The translations under genes were made by a program, and so were the position numbers. Source: Beijerinckiaceae bacterium (lineage in GTDB: Bacteria; Pseudomonadota; Alphaproteobacteria; Rhizobiales; Beijerinckiaceae). Taken from it: 64,000 nucleotides of DNA. Positions 26,065 to 35,255 of the stretch are shown in pieces; position 1 is the stretch's first letter, and every line of letters begins with the position of its first letter. The stretch spans positions 248,001 to 312,000 of the forward strand of contig JAPZSB010000005.1 in NCBI GenBank assembly GCA_027531565.1. The letters are read 5' to 3'. The notes under the pieces were generated by a model. That model worked only from the letters and a program-made list of their open reading frames with translations. It was not told where the DNA came from and did not search any database.

Positions 26065-26700
26065 ATGACGAAGGCGATTGACGGGATCGGCCGCCTGCTG
26101 CTGGCCTCTGCCTCGCCGCGTCGTTTCCAGTTGCTGGAGCAGATCGGCATCAGCCCCGACCACGTGCTCGCCACATCGATCGACGAGACGCCACGCCAGC
26201 GCGAGCGGCCCCGGGTTTATGCCGAGCGTCTCGCCCGGGAAAAGGCCGAGGCCGCCTACAAGGCAACACGGCACGATCCGGCCCTGGCCACCTGCCATGT
26301 GCTGTCGGCCGATACCGTGGTCGCGCTGGGCTCGCGCATCCTGCCGAAGACCGAACTCGCCGCCGAGGCCGCGCAATGCCTGCGCCTGCTCTCCGGCCGG
26401 GCGCATCGCGTCTATACCAGCGTGGTTGTCATGCTGCCATCCGGGCGGCAATCGCAGCGGCTGGTCGAGGCCCGTGTCCGGTTCAAGCGGCTTTCGGGCG
26501 ACGAGATCGACGCCTATCTCGCCAGCGGCGAATGGGAAGGCAAGGCCGGGGGCTATGCGATCCAGGGCATTGCCGGCGCCTTCGTCACGAAAATCATCGG
26601 TTCCTACTCGGCCATTGTCGGCCTGCCGCTCTATGAAACCGCGTCCCTTCTGGCCGGCACCGGCTATCCCGTTCATCTGCGCTGGCTCAATCAGGCGTGA
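26065..26700 (+). CDS. maf: Maf-family nucleoside triphosphate pyrophosphatase
   Basis: A 211-residue Maf/ham1-like house-cleaning enzyme that hydrolyses modified or canonical NTPs to NMPs. LLASASPRRFQLLEQIGI is the N-terminal signature, VLSADTVVALGSRILPK holds the catalytic aspartate, and EWEGKAGGYAIQGIAGAFV and GSYSAIVGLPLYE close the fold. GTG at 26053 and ATG at 26065 are both possible starts; the ATG gives the usual N-terminus. It is coupled to yacG by overlap. Confidence 0.92.
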   Translation: MTKAIDGIGRLLLASASPRRFQLLEQIGISPDHVLATSIDETPRQRERPRVYAERLAREKAEAAYKATRHDPALATCHVLSADTVVALGSRILPKTELAAEAAQCLRLLSGRAHRVYTSVVVMLPSGRQSQRLVEARVRFKRLSGDEIDAYLASGEWEGKAGGYAIQGIAGAFVTKIIGSYSAIVGLPLYETASLLAGTGYPVHLRWLNQA

Positions 26701-26705
26701 CGGCC

Positions 26706-26912
26706 ATGGCGGAAGCAAAGGACCCGACCTTGATCCGCGCGCCGCGCTGTCCCATCTGCGGACGGCTGACGGTTCAGCAATTCCGGCCGTTCTGCTCGAA
26801 GCACTGCGCCGATGTCGATCTCTCGCGCTGGCTCAACGGCATTTATGCCGTGCCGGAGCGGGATGAGGACGAAGGCGACGGCCACCGTCCCGACGAACCC
26901 TATTCTTCCTGA
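26706..26912 (+). CDS. yacG: DNA gyrase inhibitor YacG
   Basis: A small zinc protein of 68 residues, or 71 if the GTG at 26697 overlapping the maf stop is used. CPICGRLTVQQFRPFCSKHCADVDLSRWL is the full YacG zinc motif with four cysteines, followed by an acidic tail. E. coli YacG binds GyrB and blocks DNA binding by gyrase. The maf-yacG pair is common in alphaproteobacteria. Confidence 0.93.
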   Translation: MAEAKDPTLIRAPRCPICGRLTVQQFRPFCSKHCADVDLSRWLNGIYAVPERDEDEGDGHRPDEPYSS

Positions 26913-26933
26913 TCTCCCGCAAAGGACCTGAAC

Positions 26934-27989
26934 ATGCAGCGTCGCCCGCTTGGCCGCACCGGACTTGATGTTTCCCTGATCTGCCTCGGCACCATGACGT
27001 GGGGCCAGCAGAACACGGAGGCCGAGGGACATGCCCAGATGGATTACGCGCTCGACCGGAGCGTGAACTTCTTCGACACCGCCGAACTCTACTCGATCCC
27101 GCCGGCGGCAGAGACGCAGGGCTCGACGGAGCGGATCATCGGCACCTGGTTCGCAAGCCGGAAGAACCGCGACAAGGTCATCCTCGCCACCAAGGTGATC
27201 GGCCGTTCGGACATGACCTGGTTCCGCAAGGATGGCTCGAAGGGCCGCCTGATCCGCAGCCAGATGGAAGAGGCGCTCGACGCCAGCCTGAAGCGCCTGC
27301 AGACCGACTATGTCGATCTCTACCAGCTGCACTGGCCGGACCGGGCCATGCCCTGGGGTTCGAACCCGACGCGCTTCAACCCGGCCGATTTCCGCACGGC
27401 AGGCGAGGAAACTCCGTTCCACGAAGTCCTTGAGATCCTCGCCGGCTTCATCAAGGCCGGGAAGGTGCGGCATGTCGGCCTCTCGAACGAGAGCGCCTGG
27501 GGCACGATGCGCTTCCTGACCGAGAGCGAGGCGAGGGGCCTGCCGCGCATGCAGTCGATCCAGAACGCCTACAACATGCTGAACCGAACCTTCGAGACGG
27601 CGCTGGCCGAGATCTGGCTGCGTGAGGATATTGGCCTGCTGGCCTATTCGCCGCTCGCGCAGGGCTATCTCTCCGGCAAGTATCTCGATGGCGCCCGCCC
27701 GGCAGGTGCACGCTCCACGTTGTTCAATCGCGGCCAGCGTTACGAGAAGCCAGGCGCCGAGGCCGCCGTGCGCGATTATGTCGGGCTTGCGCGCGAATAC
27801 GGGCTGGATCCGGCCGTCATGGCGAATGCCTTCGTCAACAGCCGGCCCTTCGTCACCTCGAACATCATCGGCGCGACGACGATGGAGCAGCTCAAGCTCG
27901 CCATCGATTCCGAAGGCGTGACGCTCAGCCTCGAACTGCTCGGCAAGATCGATCTGATCCACCAGCTGCGCGGCAATCCTTCGCCCTGA
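26934..27989 (+). CDS. Aldo/keto reductase, Tas/YhdN-like
   Basis: A 351-residue NADP-dependent AKR. RRPLGRTGLDVSLICLGTMTWGQQNTEAEGHAQMDYALDRSVNFFDTAELY matches the Tas group closely. Asp and Tyr in DTAELYSIP, Lys in ATKVIG and His in YQLHWPDRA complete the active site. GLLAYSPLAQGYLSGKYLDG is the usual C-terminal loop. Substrates of this group are poorly known. It lies 21 bases after yacG, so co-transcription is possible. Confidence 0.87.
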   Translation: MQRRPLGRTGLDVSLICLGTMTWGQQNTEAEGHAQMDYALDRSVNFFDTAELYSIPPAAETQGSTERIIGTWFASRKNRDKVILATKVIGRSDMTWFRKDGSKGRLIRSQMEEALDASLKRLQTDYVDLYQLHWPDRAMPWGSNPTRFNPADFRTAGEETPFHEVLEILAGFIKAGKVRHVGLSNESAWGTMRFLTESEARGLPRMQSIQNAYNMLNRTFETALAEIWLREDIGLLAYSPLAQGYLSGKYLDGARPAGARSTLFNRGQRYEKPGAEAAVRDYVGLAREYGLDPAVMANAFVNSRPFVTSNIIGATTMEQLKLAIDSEGVTLSLELLGKIDLIHQLRGNPSP

Positions 27990-27994
27990 CCCGT

Positions 27995-29086
27995 TCAGGC
28001 CCAGGCCGCCAGGGCCGCCTCCAGCGAGGGGTGGTCCGGCGGAAGGGCCATGTCGGGGGTCGGCGCGGCGGAAAAACGCGGCGCCGCCGCTGGCTGGACG
28101 GCGCCATTGGCTGTCACGAAGGCGTTGCGCGCCCGGTTATGCGGATGATCGGGCGCCTCATCCAGTGTCAGCACCGGGGCGAGGCAGGCATCGGTTCCGG
28201 CAAAATGCGCGGCCCATTCATCCCGGGTTCGCGTCAGGAATACGGCCGCGAAGGCCGCGATCTGCTCCGGCCAGCGCGCCTTGTCCATCCGTTCCGCCTC
28301 TGGCAGCGCCGGCAGGCCGAGGCCCTCGCAGAGTGCCGCATAGAACGGGCGCTCCAGCGCGCCGACGGCCACGAAACGCCCGTCCTTGCATCGATAGGTC
28401 CTGTAGAACGGCGCCGCACCGTCAAGGATATTGGCCTCGCGGCGCGCGGTATCCCAGCGCCCTTGCGCGGCAAGATCGGAGAACATCGCCATCAGCGACA
28501 CCGTGCAATCGGAAATCGCGCAATCCACGACCTGGCCCTCGCCGGTCTGCCGCGCGCGGAGCAGGGCGGCGAGAAGGCCCATCGCGAGATAGAGCGCGCC
28601 ACCGCCGAGATCGCCAACGAGGTTGAGCGGCGGCACCGGCCGCTCGGCGGGGCCGATCGCCGCCAGCGCCCCTGTAATCGCGATGTAGTTGATGTCATGC
28701 CCGGCCGTCTGCGCGAGCGGGCCATGCTGCCCCCATCCGGTCATCCGGCCATAGACAAGCGCCGGGTTGGCGGCCAGCAGCACGTCCGGCCCGAGGCCGA
28801 GCCTCTCCATGACGCCGGGACGGTACCCCTCGATCAACACATCGGCCCGCCGGGCCAGCGCTTTTACCTGCGCAAGGTGCTGCGGCGATTTGAGATCTGC
28901 CGTGACGCTGGTGCGGTTGCGCCGCACGACCTTTTCCGTCCACGGGTCAGCGCCGCCCGGACGGTCGATCCGGAGGATGCTCGCCCCCATATCGGCAAGC
29001 AGCATCGCCGCGAAAGGCGCCGGACCGATCCCGGCGAACTCGAGGATCCGGATTCCCGCGAGTGGAAGAACTTTTCCTTTGTCCAT
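27995..29086 (-). CDS. Alpha-methylacyl-CoA racemase (CaiB/BaiF class III family)
   Basis: A 363-residue type III CoA-transferase fold protein. GHDINYIAITGAL and NLVGDLGGGALYLAMGLLAAL carry the His and Asp that characterise the racemase branch rather than the transferase branch, whose active site uses an Asp in a different loop. PLAGIRILEFAGIGPAPFAAMLLADMGA is the N-terminal signature. It would epimerise 2-methylacyl-CoA esters for beta-oxidation, in keeping with the acyl-CoA dehydrogenase immediately upstream on the same strand. Confidence 0.85.
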   Translation of the reverse strand: MDKGKVLPLAGIRILEFAGIGPAPFAAMLLADMGASILRIDRPGGADPWTEKVVRRNRTSVTADLKSPQHLAQVKALARRADVLIEGYRPGVMERLGLGPDVLLAANPALVYGRMTGWGQHGPLAQTAGHDINYIAITGALAAIGPAERPVPPLNLVGDLGGGALYLAMGLLAALLRARQTGEGQVVDCAISDCTVSLMAMFSDLAAQGRWDTARREANILDGAAPFYRTYRCKDGRFVAVGALERPFYAALCEGLGLPALPEAERMDKARWPEQIAAFAAVFLTRTRDEWAAHFAGTDACLAPVLTLDEAPDHPHNRARNAFVTANGAVQPAAAPRFSAAPTPDMALPPDHPSLEAALAAWA

Positions 29087-29128
29087 CAGGGGTTTGGCTC
29101 CGGAGGTGGAATCAGGCCGGGAAGCGGT

Positions 29129-29156
29129 TGAATCATCCTCTGAAGGGGATGATTCA
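29129..29156. terminator. Perfect 10-base hairpin after the acyl-CoA dehydrogenase gene
   Basis: TGAATCATCC and GGATGATTCA pair perfectly around an 8-base loop. The structure starts 17 bases beyond the minus-strand dehydrogenase stop and ends 43 bases before the racemase start. No T tract follows, so it may be a Rho-assisted terminator, an mRNA stabiliser or a dispersed repeat. Confidence 0.5.
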
Positions 29157-29172
29157 GAACCTGAGCCGGCAC

Positions 29173-30306
29173 TCAGGCGAGGCTGCGGGCGATCAGCATC
29201 CGCTGGATGTCGGAAGCACCCTCGTAGATCTGGCAGACCCGGACATCGCGGTAGATCCGCTCCACCGGGAAATCCGCGAGATAGCCATAGCCACCGAAAA
29301 TCTGGATTGCGGTCGAGGCCACGCGCTCGGCCATTTCCGAGGCGAAAAGCTTGGCCATCGACGCCTCGTTCAGGGCCGGCCTGCCGGATTCGCGCAGGGC
29401 GGCGGCATGCATCACCATCTGCCGTGCGGCATGGATCTGGGTCAGCATGTCGGCCAGCTTGAAGGCGATGGCCTGATGCTCGAACAGCTTGCGGCCGAAA
29501 GTCTCGCGCTCCTTCGCATAGGCGGTTGCGGCATCAAGGGCCGCCTGCGCCATGCCCACGGCCTGCGAGGCAATGCCGATCCGCCCGCCCTCGAGATTCG
29601 AGAGGGCGATGCGATAGCCTTCGCCTTCCTCGCCCAGCCGGTATTCGGCGGGAATGCGCATCTCCTCGAAGACGAGCTGGCAGGTATCGGAGGCATGCTG
29701 CCCGAGCTTGTCCTCGACACGGCCGATCGTGTAGCCCGGCGTATCCGTCGGCACGATAAAGGCGGATATGCCTTTCTTGCCGGCATCGGGGTTCGTCACC
29801 GCGAAGACGATGACGACATTGGCATTCTTGCCGGAGGTGATGAACTGCTTCGTGCCGCTGATGACATAATGCGCGTTGCCATCCGCCCGGGCACGGGTTT
29901 TCAGCGCGGAGGCATCGGAGCCGGCCTGCGGCTCCGTGAGGGCAAAACCGCCGATCCATTGCCCGGAGGCGAGGGGCCGGAGGAACTGTTCCTTCTGCGC
30001 GGGGCTTCCGAACGTGGCGATCGGCTTGCAGCCGACCGAGTTATGCACGCTCATGATGGTCGAGACCGAGCCATCGCCGGCTGCGATTTCCTCAAGCGCC
30101 ATCGCATAGGCCACATCGCCCACCGCCGAGCCGCCCCATTCCTCCTCGACCAGCATGCCGAGGAAACCCAGTTCTCCCATCGCGGCAAGGGTTTCGCGCG
30201 GGAACCGCTTCTCGCGATCCCAGTCAGCCGCGTAAGGCCTGATCTGCTCGCGCGCGAAATCACGCGCCATATCGCGGATCATGATCTGGTCGTCGGTGGG
30301 CAGCAT
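29173..30306 (-). CDS. Acyl-CoA dehydrogenase, short/branched or isobutyryl type
   Basis: A 377-residue flavoprotein. [21 protein letters not shown] and [25 protein letters not shown] are the two family signatures, and [15 protein letters not shown] contains the catalytic glutamate in the MCAD position. Such enzymes make the first alpha,beta double bond in fatty or branched-chain acyl-CoA breakdown. The ATG at 30306 has AAGGGGA upstream and replaces the track's 30366. The racemase downstream suggests branched acyl-CoAs. Confidence 0.9.
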   Translation of the reverse strand: MLPTDDQIMIRDMARDFAREQIRPYAADWDREKRFPRETLAAMGELGFLGMLVEEEWGGSAVGDVAYAMALEEIAAGDGSVSTIMSVHNSVGCKPIATFGSPAQKEQFLRPLASGQWIGGFALTEPQAGSDASALKTRARADGNAHYVISGTKQFITSGKNANVVIVFAVTNPDAGKKGISAFIVPTDTPGYTIGRVEDKLGQHASDTCQLVFEEMRIPAEYRLGEEGEGYRIALSNLEGGRIGIASQAVGMAQAALDAATAYAKERETFGRKLFEHQAIAFKLADMLTQIHAARQMVMHAAALRESGRPALNEASMAKLFASEMAERVASTAIQIFGGYGYLADFPVERIYRDVRVCQIYEGASDIQRMLIARSLA

Positions 30307-30394
30307 GGAAATCCCCTTGGTATGGCAATGCCGGGGGATCGAACATGGATGCCGCCGCGCTGACAAGTCTCCTGCCTGACAGAGCGGCGCGATT

Positions 30395-32386
30395 TCACGG
30401 CTTCGGGCGCTGGAACGTCTTCACTTCCGAGACATCGCCCCCGACATAGGTGAGGCGGATCGTCGCGCTCTCGATATCGGGCCGGATCCTGAGATAGGGC
30501 AGGGCGCCGGAAGGGATCGAATGCGGGTTCGCCTCGTCGCAGGGCGGCAGCTCGATCGGTTGGGCCGGCGTCTCGCCGTTATAGCCGATCTCCACCTTCC
30601 GGATCGCGCAGCGGTAGCTGACGAGATGGGTGTAATACAGCAAGTGCTGATTATGCCCGGTTCCGAAGGCAAGCCAGCTCGTCGAGAACCGGTCGAGAAT
30701 GTCGCGCATGCCGCGGATCAGGCTCTCGCGCGGATCGAAGCGCTTCACGCTGACCGGGCTCGTCACGCCATTCGAGTCGAGATAGCGCAGGGCAATATCC
30801 GTCGCCGTCTGGTTCGGCGGCATCTCGAAGCTCGGATTGGCCATCGGCTTGCCCGTGCGCGGATCGATATTCGCAAGCTGGCCGGTCGGCTTGAACTCCG
30901 TCGCATTGCCCAGCTTGACCTCGATCCGCGAGGCGGCCTCCGGCACGGTGATCGTGGCAATCCACCCGGCATTGTGCCGCATGAAGATCAGGCCAGGCTG
31001 GTCGCGCCCGTCGGCGAAGAAGGCCTTCAGCATGGATTCGCGCTTCTGGGCCCGCTCGATCCATTGCGCCAGCACGCTCTGGTCGAGGAAGAAGGGCACC
31101 AGCTTGCCCTCGCGTTCGGCCAGAAGGAAGCGTTCGGTTGCGGCCAGTTCACGGCGACGATCATCAATGGTCTGGCCGTTCTGGCGGTCCTCGCCGAATT
31201 CCTGCGCGATCAGCGCGTGGACAGGCGCGTAATCCGGGTTCGCTTCGGCGAAGGCGCCCAGCCGCGTCTGCCGCTCGACGCCCTCGAACTGCAGGATGTG
31301 AACCAGGGCTGCCGCGCGGCCCTTGCCCTTCGACAGTTCTGCGAAGACCTCGCGCGCGCCGGCCCGGCCATCTTGCGTCCGGACCAGGCTGGCAAGGCGC
31401 AGCAGCGGGTCGAGATGGTCGGTCCCCAGGGCCGCGAAGGCGAGGTAATCCCGCCGGGCGGCCGCGGCTTCGCCCCGCGCCTCGAACGAACGCGCATTAT
31501 GGTAGAGCTCCGGCGCCGTTTTCGGATCGCGGACGATCCCGCCGGATTTCGCCAGCCGGTCGAAGGCCTCTGCCGGCGTGAGATTTTCCGTGACAACCAC
31601 GCTGGCCTGCTGCGCCGGCTTCGCCAGTTCGACCGGCGGTGGTGTGACCGGCGCGGGCGGCGGCACCGGCTGCGCCAGTTGCGGAACCGCCGCCGGTGGG
31701 GCGGCACGGTCGCGGCCCATCAGGAAGGCGCCGGCCGCCACGCCGACAGCCAGTGCGGCGGCTCCGGCCACGAACGCGCCGACAGGCATGCCCGCCCTTT
31801 CGGATCTGGACATCGGCTTCGCCACGGAGGCGTTTGCGGGCTTGTCCCTCGACCCCATCTCGATCTGGAAGGCATGGACCGGATGCGGCAGGTTCTTCAC
31901 CTCCCGGCTGCCGAGATCGCGGAAGGGCACGGAGATCTTGTTGGTAACGGCCTCGTGCACATTCCGCGAGACGCAGATGCTGCCCGGCTCGGCAAGGCTC
32001 TGCAGGCGCGCGGCAATATTCACGCCGTCGCCGAGGAGATCGCCGTCGCGTTCGACCACATCGCCGATGGAAATGCCGATCCGGAAATGCATCTGGCGGC
32101 TGGCCGGGAAGGCCATGTTCCGCGTCCGAAGCGATTCCTGGATGTCGATGGCGCAGCGCGTTGCCTCGACCGCGCTCGGGAACTCGCACATCACGCCATC
32201 GCCGGCCGTATTGAAGATGCGGCCGCCGGCCCGCTTCACGAAATCATCGAAGACCGTTCGATAGGATTCGAGCCGCGCCAGCGTCTCCTCCTCGTCCTCC
32301 GAGATCAGGCGCGTGTATTCGGCGACATCCGCCGCCATGATGGCTGTGATCTTGCGCTTCACGTTCCGCTGCTCCGCCACCGCCAT
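30395..32386 (-). CDS. Membrane class III adenylate/guanylate cyclase with an unrecognised C-terminal region
   Basis: A 663-residue protein. Residues 10-180 form a class III cyclase domain: [14 protein letters not shown] (first metal Asp), [18 protein letters not shown] (second metal Asp) and [22 protein letters not shown] (transition-state Asn/Arg). One helix (about 203-226, [24 protein letters not shown]) and a proline-rich linker follow. Residues 265-415 look like helical repeats ([24 protein letters not shown]), and 440-660 look beta-rich, with [18 protein letters not shown] and ISYRCAIR-like strands. The C-terminal half is probably periplasmic, so the cyclase precedes its sensor, the reverse of the common order. 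The nucleotide made is probably cAMP. Confidence 0.8.
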   Translation of the reverse strand: MAVAEQRNVKRKITAIMAADVAEYTRLISEDEEETLARLESYRTVFDDFVKRAGGRIFNTAGDGVMCEFPSAVEATRCAIDIQESLRTRNMAFPASRQMHFRIGISIGDVVERDGDLLGDGVNIAARLQSLAEPGSICVSRNVHEAVTNKISVPFRDLGSREVKNLPHPVHAFQIEMGSRDKPANASVAKPMSRSERAGMPVGAFVAGAAALAVGVAAGAFLMGRDRAAPPAAVPQLAQPVPPPAPVTPPPVELAKPAQQASVVVTENLTPAEAFDRLAKSGGIVRDPKTAPELYHNARSFEARGEAAAARRDYLAFAALGTDHLDPLLRLASLVRTQDGRAGAREVFAELSKGKGRAAALVHILQFEGVERQTRLGAFAEANPDYAPVHALIAQEFGEDRQNGQTIDDRRRELAATERFLLAEREGKLVPFFLDQSVLAQWIERAQKRESMLKAFFADGRDQPGLIFMRHNAGWIATITVPEAASRIEVKLGNATEFKPTGQLANIDPRTGKPMANPSFEMPPNQTATDIALRYLDSNGVTSPVSVKRFDPRESLIRGMRDILDRFSTSWLAFGTGHNQHLLYYTHLVSYRCAIRKVEIGYNGETPAQPIELPPCDEANPHSIPSGALPYLRIRPDIESATIRLTYVGGDVSEVKTFQRPKP

Positions 32387-32433
32387 GGATCATGGCGCTC
32401 AACGAGGGTTCAAGGTGACACACCATGCGACGG

Positions 32434-32454
32434 CGCACAAAGCAGTGCTGTGCG
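32434..32454. terminator. Hairpin between lysR and the cyclase gene
   Basis: CGCACA-9-TGTGCG is a perfect 6-base stem in the 101-base gap downstream of the minus-strand lysR gene. The CGGCGCACA sequence recurs just to the right. No T run follows, so termination is only a guess. Confidence 0.35.
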
Positions 32455-32487
32455 GCGGCGCACAGTTTCCCCCGCCAGTTTCCCCGC

Positions 32488-33378
32488 TCAGTGATCCTCG
32501 GACTGGCTGCGGATCCAGTCGAGCAGGGTCTCTGCCGCCTTGCTGAGGGGGCGGGCCCTATGCGGCACCAGCACATGGTAGCCGAGCCGGCTCTGGTAGG
32601 AATACCCGCCGGGATTGACGAGTTCGCCCCGCTCCAGCTCCTCGGCTACCAGGCAGCGCGACATCATCGCGATGCCCATGCCGCAACGCACGGCCCGGAT
32701 CAGCACCTGCGAGATGTCGAAGCTCTGCGCGATCTGCCGGTCATCCAGCAGGGGCAGGCCATTGGCCTCGCAGAATTCCCGCCAGACATCAGGGGATTGG
32801 GCGTGGATGAAACGCGGCAGCCTGAACAGCTCCTCGAGCGGCAGGTCATGCGGCGTGCCGGGCGGCGCGATCAGCACCCGCTCCCGGCCGACAAGCGGCG
32901 TCGAATCCGCATCCAGCCATGGCCCGGCGCCGAAACGGATCTCGATCTCCGCGCCGCCCCGGTCGAATTCCGACGAGACAAGGAAGGTGGAGAATTGCAC
33001 GTCGATATCCGGATGGGCGGCGAGGAACGCGCCGAGGCGCGGAAACAGCCAGCGATCCGCGATCATCGCCAGCACGCGCATGATCACCACCTTCCGCGTG
33101 GTGCCCTCCCGCGAGGCGCGGCTGCACACCCGCTCCACATCGTCGAGCAGCGGCTGGATGTCGCCCAGCAGGCGTGTGCCGATGGCGTTGGGAATGAGCC
33201 CGCCCTTGGTGCGCGAGAAGAGCGGCAGGCCGATGAACCGCTCCATCGCCTGGATCTGTTTCGAGACGGCACTCTGGGTCAGGCCGAGATGATGCGCCGC
33301 TTCCGAGCAGGAACGCCGGATCGCCACCTCCTCGAACGTGGCGAGGGCCGAGAGCGGGGGCAGGGCGCGGCGGGGCAT
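32488..33378 (-). CDS. LysR-family regulator, GcvA-like
   Basis: A 296-residue regulator. LPPLSALATFEEVAIRRSCSEAAHHLGLTQSAVSKQIQAMERFIGLPLFSR is a typical LysR helix-turn-helix of the GcvA branch, followed by the two-lobed effector domain. The track ORF to 35181 joins it to an antisense reading of the binding-protein gene; the ATG at 33378 is correct. It is divergent from the peptide importer and probably activates it through the ATTC-N7-GAAT sites between them. Confidence 0.9.
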   Translation of the reverse strand: MPRRALPPLSALATFEEVAIRRSCSEAAHHLGLTQSAVSKQIQAMERFIGLPLFSRTKGGLIPNAIGTRLLGDIQPLLDDVERVCSRASREGTTRKVVIMRVLAMIADRWLFPRLGAFLAAHPDIDVQFSTFLVSSEFDRGGAEIEIRFGAGPWLDADSTPLVGRERVLIAPPGTPHDLPLEELFRLPRFIHAQSPDVWREFCEANGLPLLDDRQIAQSFDISQVLIRAVRCGMGIAMMSRCLVAEELERGELVNPGGYSYQSRLGYHVLVPHRARPLSKAAETLLDWIRSQSEDH

Positions 33379-33391
33379 CAGGGATCTCGAT

Positions 33392-33436
33392 ATTCGATCG
33401 CGGAATAATCGGATGAATATTATTCGGTTCACGAAT
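33392..33436. promoter_or_regulatory. Two ATTC-N7-GAAT LysR-type boxes
   Basis: ATTC-N7-GAAT occurs at 33392-33406 and again at 33422-33436, with centres 30 bases apart, close to three helical turns. Both fit the T-N11-A form of LysR sites. GAATATTATTC between them is a further small palindrome. The pair sits just behind the LysR gene, as expected for an autoregulatory recognition site plus an activation site. Confidence 0.6.
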
Positions 33437-33579
33437 GTCCACCTGTTTTGTAGGGTCACGCAGCTCTTTCGCGCGTTCCGGAGAATCCGCTTGATTTTGC
33501 CGGGGCAAAACGGTCGACTTGAGCCACCAACAGCCCGGCCGTTCTTCGCAGCGGCGGCCGGAGACAAGGGAGAGTTGTG

Positions 33580-35172
33580 ATGAATCTTCGGAAATTTCTG
33601 CTGGCCGCCGGTGCGGCCATCGCGTTGTCGGTGGCGTTGTCGCCGGCCCATGCGGTGACGCTTCGCTATGCCAACCAGGGCGACCTGAAGTCGCTTGACC
33701 CCTACACCCTCAATGAAACCACCGCCAACGCCCATCTCGGACATGTCTATGAAGGCCTGACCTCGCGCGGCAAGGACCTCAAGATCGGCCCGGGCCTTGC
33801 CGAGCGCTGGGAAGTTCTCGATGGTGCCAAGCGCTGGCGCTTCCACCTGCGCAAGGGCGTGAAGTTCCACAATGGCGAGGATTTCACCGCTGACGACGTG
33901 ATCTTCTCGGCAGACAGGGTGCGCGCCACCGGCTCCAACTTCCAGACCCGCGTTCCGAAAGGCGCGAAGTTCGTGAAGGTCGACAGCCATACCGTCGATG
34001 TCGAGCTGGAAAGCCCGAACCCGATCATGATCGCCCAGTGGGATACCTGGTACATCATGTCGAAGAAGTGGGCCGAGGCGAACAACGCCGTCGCGCCGAC
34101 CCCGGCTGCCGCCACGACGCCGAGCCATGCCTCGCTCAACACCAACGGCACCGGTCCGTTCCGCATCGAGAGCCATCAGCCCGGCGTGAAGACGGTTTTC
34201 AAGGTCAATGCGGCCTGGTGGGGCAAGAAGGAGCATAATCTCGACGAGATCGTCTTCACGCCGATCCCGAATGACGCCACCCGCGTCGCGGCGCTCCTGT
34301 CGGGTGAGGTCGATGTCATCGAGCCGGTTCCGGTGCAGGATATCGCCCGCGTGAATTCCTCCACCAGCGCCAAGGTTCTGGCCGGGCCCGAACTCCGCAC
34401 GATCTTCCTCGGTTTCGACCAGATCCGCGACGAGCTGCTGGAATCGAACGTGAAGGGCAAGAACCCCTTCAAGGACGTGCGCGTGCGGCAGGCCTTCAAC
34501 ATGGCCATCGACAAGGAGACGATCAAGGCGCGCGTCATGCGGGGCCTGTCGACTCCGTCGGCGATCATGATCGCGCCGTCGCTCTTCACGCATTCGAAGG
34601 ATTTCACGAGCCCGAAATTCGATCCGGACGCCGCCAAGAAGCTTCTGGCGGATGCCGGCTATCCGAACGGCTTCGAAGTGGGGATGGATTGCCCGAACGA
34701 CCGCTATGTCAATGACGGCCCGATCTGCCAGGCCGTGGTCGGCATGCTGGCCCGCATCGGCGTGAAGGTGAACCTCAACGCCCAGCCCAAGGCCCAGTAT
34801 TTCGCCAAGGTGCTGAAGTCGGGCGGCTACAAGACCTCGTTCTACCTGCTCGGCTGGACGCCCGGGACGTTTGACAGCCACAATGTGCTGCACGACATCC
34901 ATGGCTGCCGCTCCGAGGGCTCGCCGCGCGGCGAGTCCAATCTCGGCGGCTACTGCAACAAGAAGGTCGACGAGCTGACCGACAAGATCCTCGTCGAGAG
35001 CGATCCCGTGAAGCGCGATGCGATGATCAAGGAAGCCTTCCAGATCACGACGGGCGAATTCGGCTACGTTCCGCTGCACCAGCAGGCCCTCAGCTGGGGC
35101 GTCTCGCAGAAGGTCGAGCTGTCGCAGCGCGCCGACAACTCCGTCCTGCTCTACTGGGCGAAGAAGAACTGA
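33580..35172 (+). CDS. Peptide-type ABC substrate-binding protein (SBP family 5)
   Basis: A 530-residue secreted protein with signal peptide LLAAGAAIALSVALSPAHA. VTLRYANQGDLKSLDPYTLNE, LAERWEVLDGAKRWRFHLRKGVKFHNGEDFTADDVIFS and VRQAFNMAIDKETI are hallmarks of OppA/DppA-like proteins. A good ribosome site (AGGGAGA) precedes the ATG. It feeds the two permeases and two ATPases that follow. The ligand may be a peptide or another cargo; the M20 amidohydrolase downstream on the other strand hints at an N-acyl amino acid or dipeptide. Confidence 0.9.
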   Translation: MNLRKFLLAAGAAIALSVALSPAHAVTLRYANQGDLKSLDPYTLNETTANAHLGHVYEGLTSRGKDLKIGPGLAERWEVLDGAKRWRFHLRKGVKFHNGEDFTADDVIFSADRVRATGSNFQTRVPKGAKFVKVDSHTVDVELESPNPIMIAQWDTWYIMSKKWAEANNAVAPTPAAATTPSHASLNTNGTGPFRIESHQPGVKTVFKVNAAWWGKKEHNLDEIVFTPIPNDATRVAALLSGEVDVIEPVPVQDIARVNSSTSAKVLAGPELRTIFLGFDQIRDELLESNVKGKNPFKDVRVRQAFNMAIDKETIKARVMRGLSTPSAIMIAPSLFTHSKDFTSPKFDPDAAKKLLADAGYPNGFEVGMDCPNDRYVNDGPICQAVVGMLARIGVKVNLNAQPKAQYFAKVLKSGGYKTSFYLLGWTPGTFDSHNVLHDIHGCRSEGSPRGESNLGGYCNKKVDELTDKILVESDPVKRDAMIKEAFQITTGEFGYVPLHQQALSWGVSQKVELSQRADNSVLLYWAKKN

Positions 35173-35186
35173 CTCGGTCATCCCGA

Positions 35187-35220
35187 GGGGCGGCTCTTTC
35201 TGGCCGCCCCTTCCTTTTTT
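35187..35220 (+). terminator. Intrinsic terminator inside the importer operon
   Basis: GGGGCGGC-TCTTTCTG-GCCGCCCC followed by TTCCTTTTTT is a textbook Rho-independent terminator, 14 bases after the binding-protein stop. It probably ends most transcripts there and lets a minority read into the permease genes, so that the binding protein is made in excess. Confidence 0.88.
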
Positions 35221-35255
35221 GACCCAGGCCTTTCCGCAAGAATTGGAACCGTTGC

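Noticed and set aside
25752-26081. Small ORFs in the tctC-maf gap
   Set aside because: No ribosome site, no motif and overlap with tctC; treated as non-coding.
33379-35181. Upstream two-thirds of the 897-residue minus-strand ORF joined to LysR
   Set aside because: It is the antisense of the SBP gene and of the intergenic region. The LysR protein starts at 33378.
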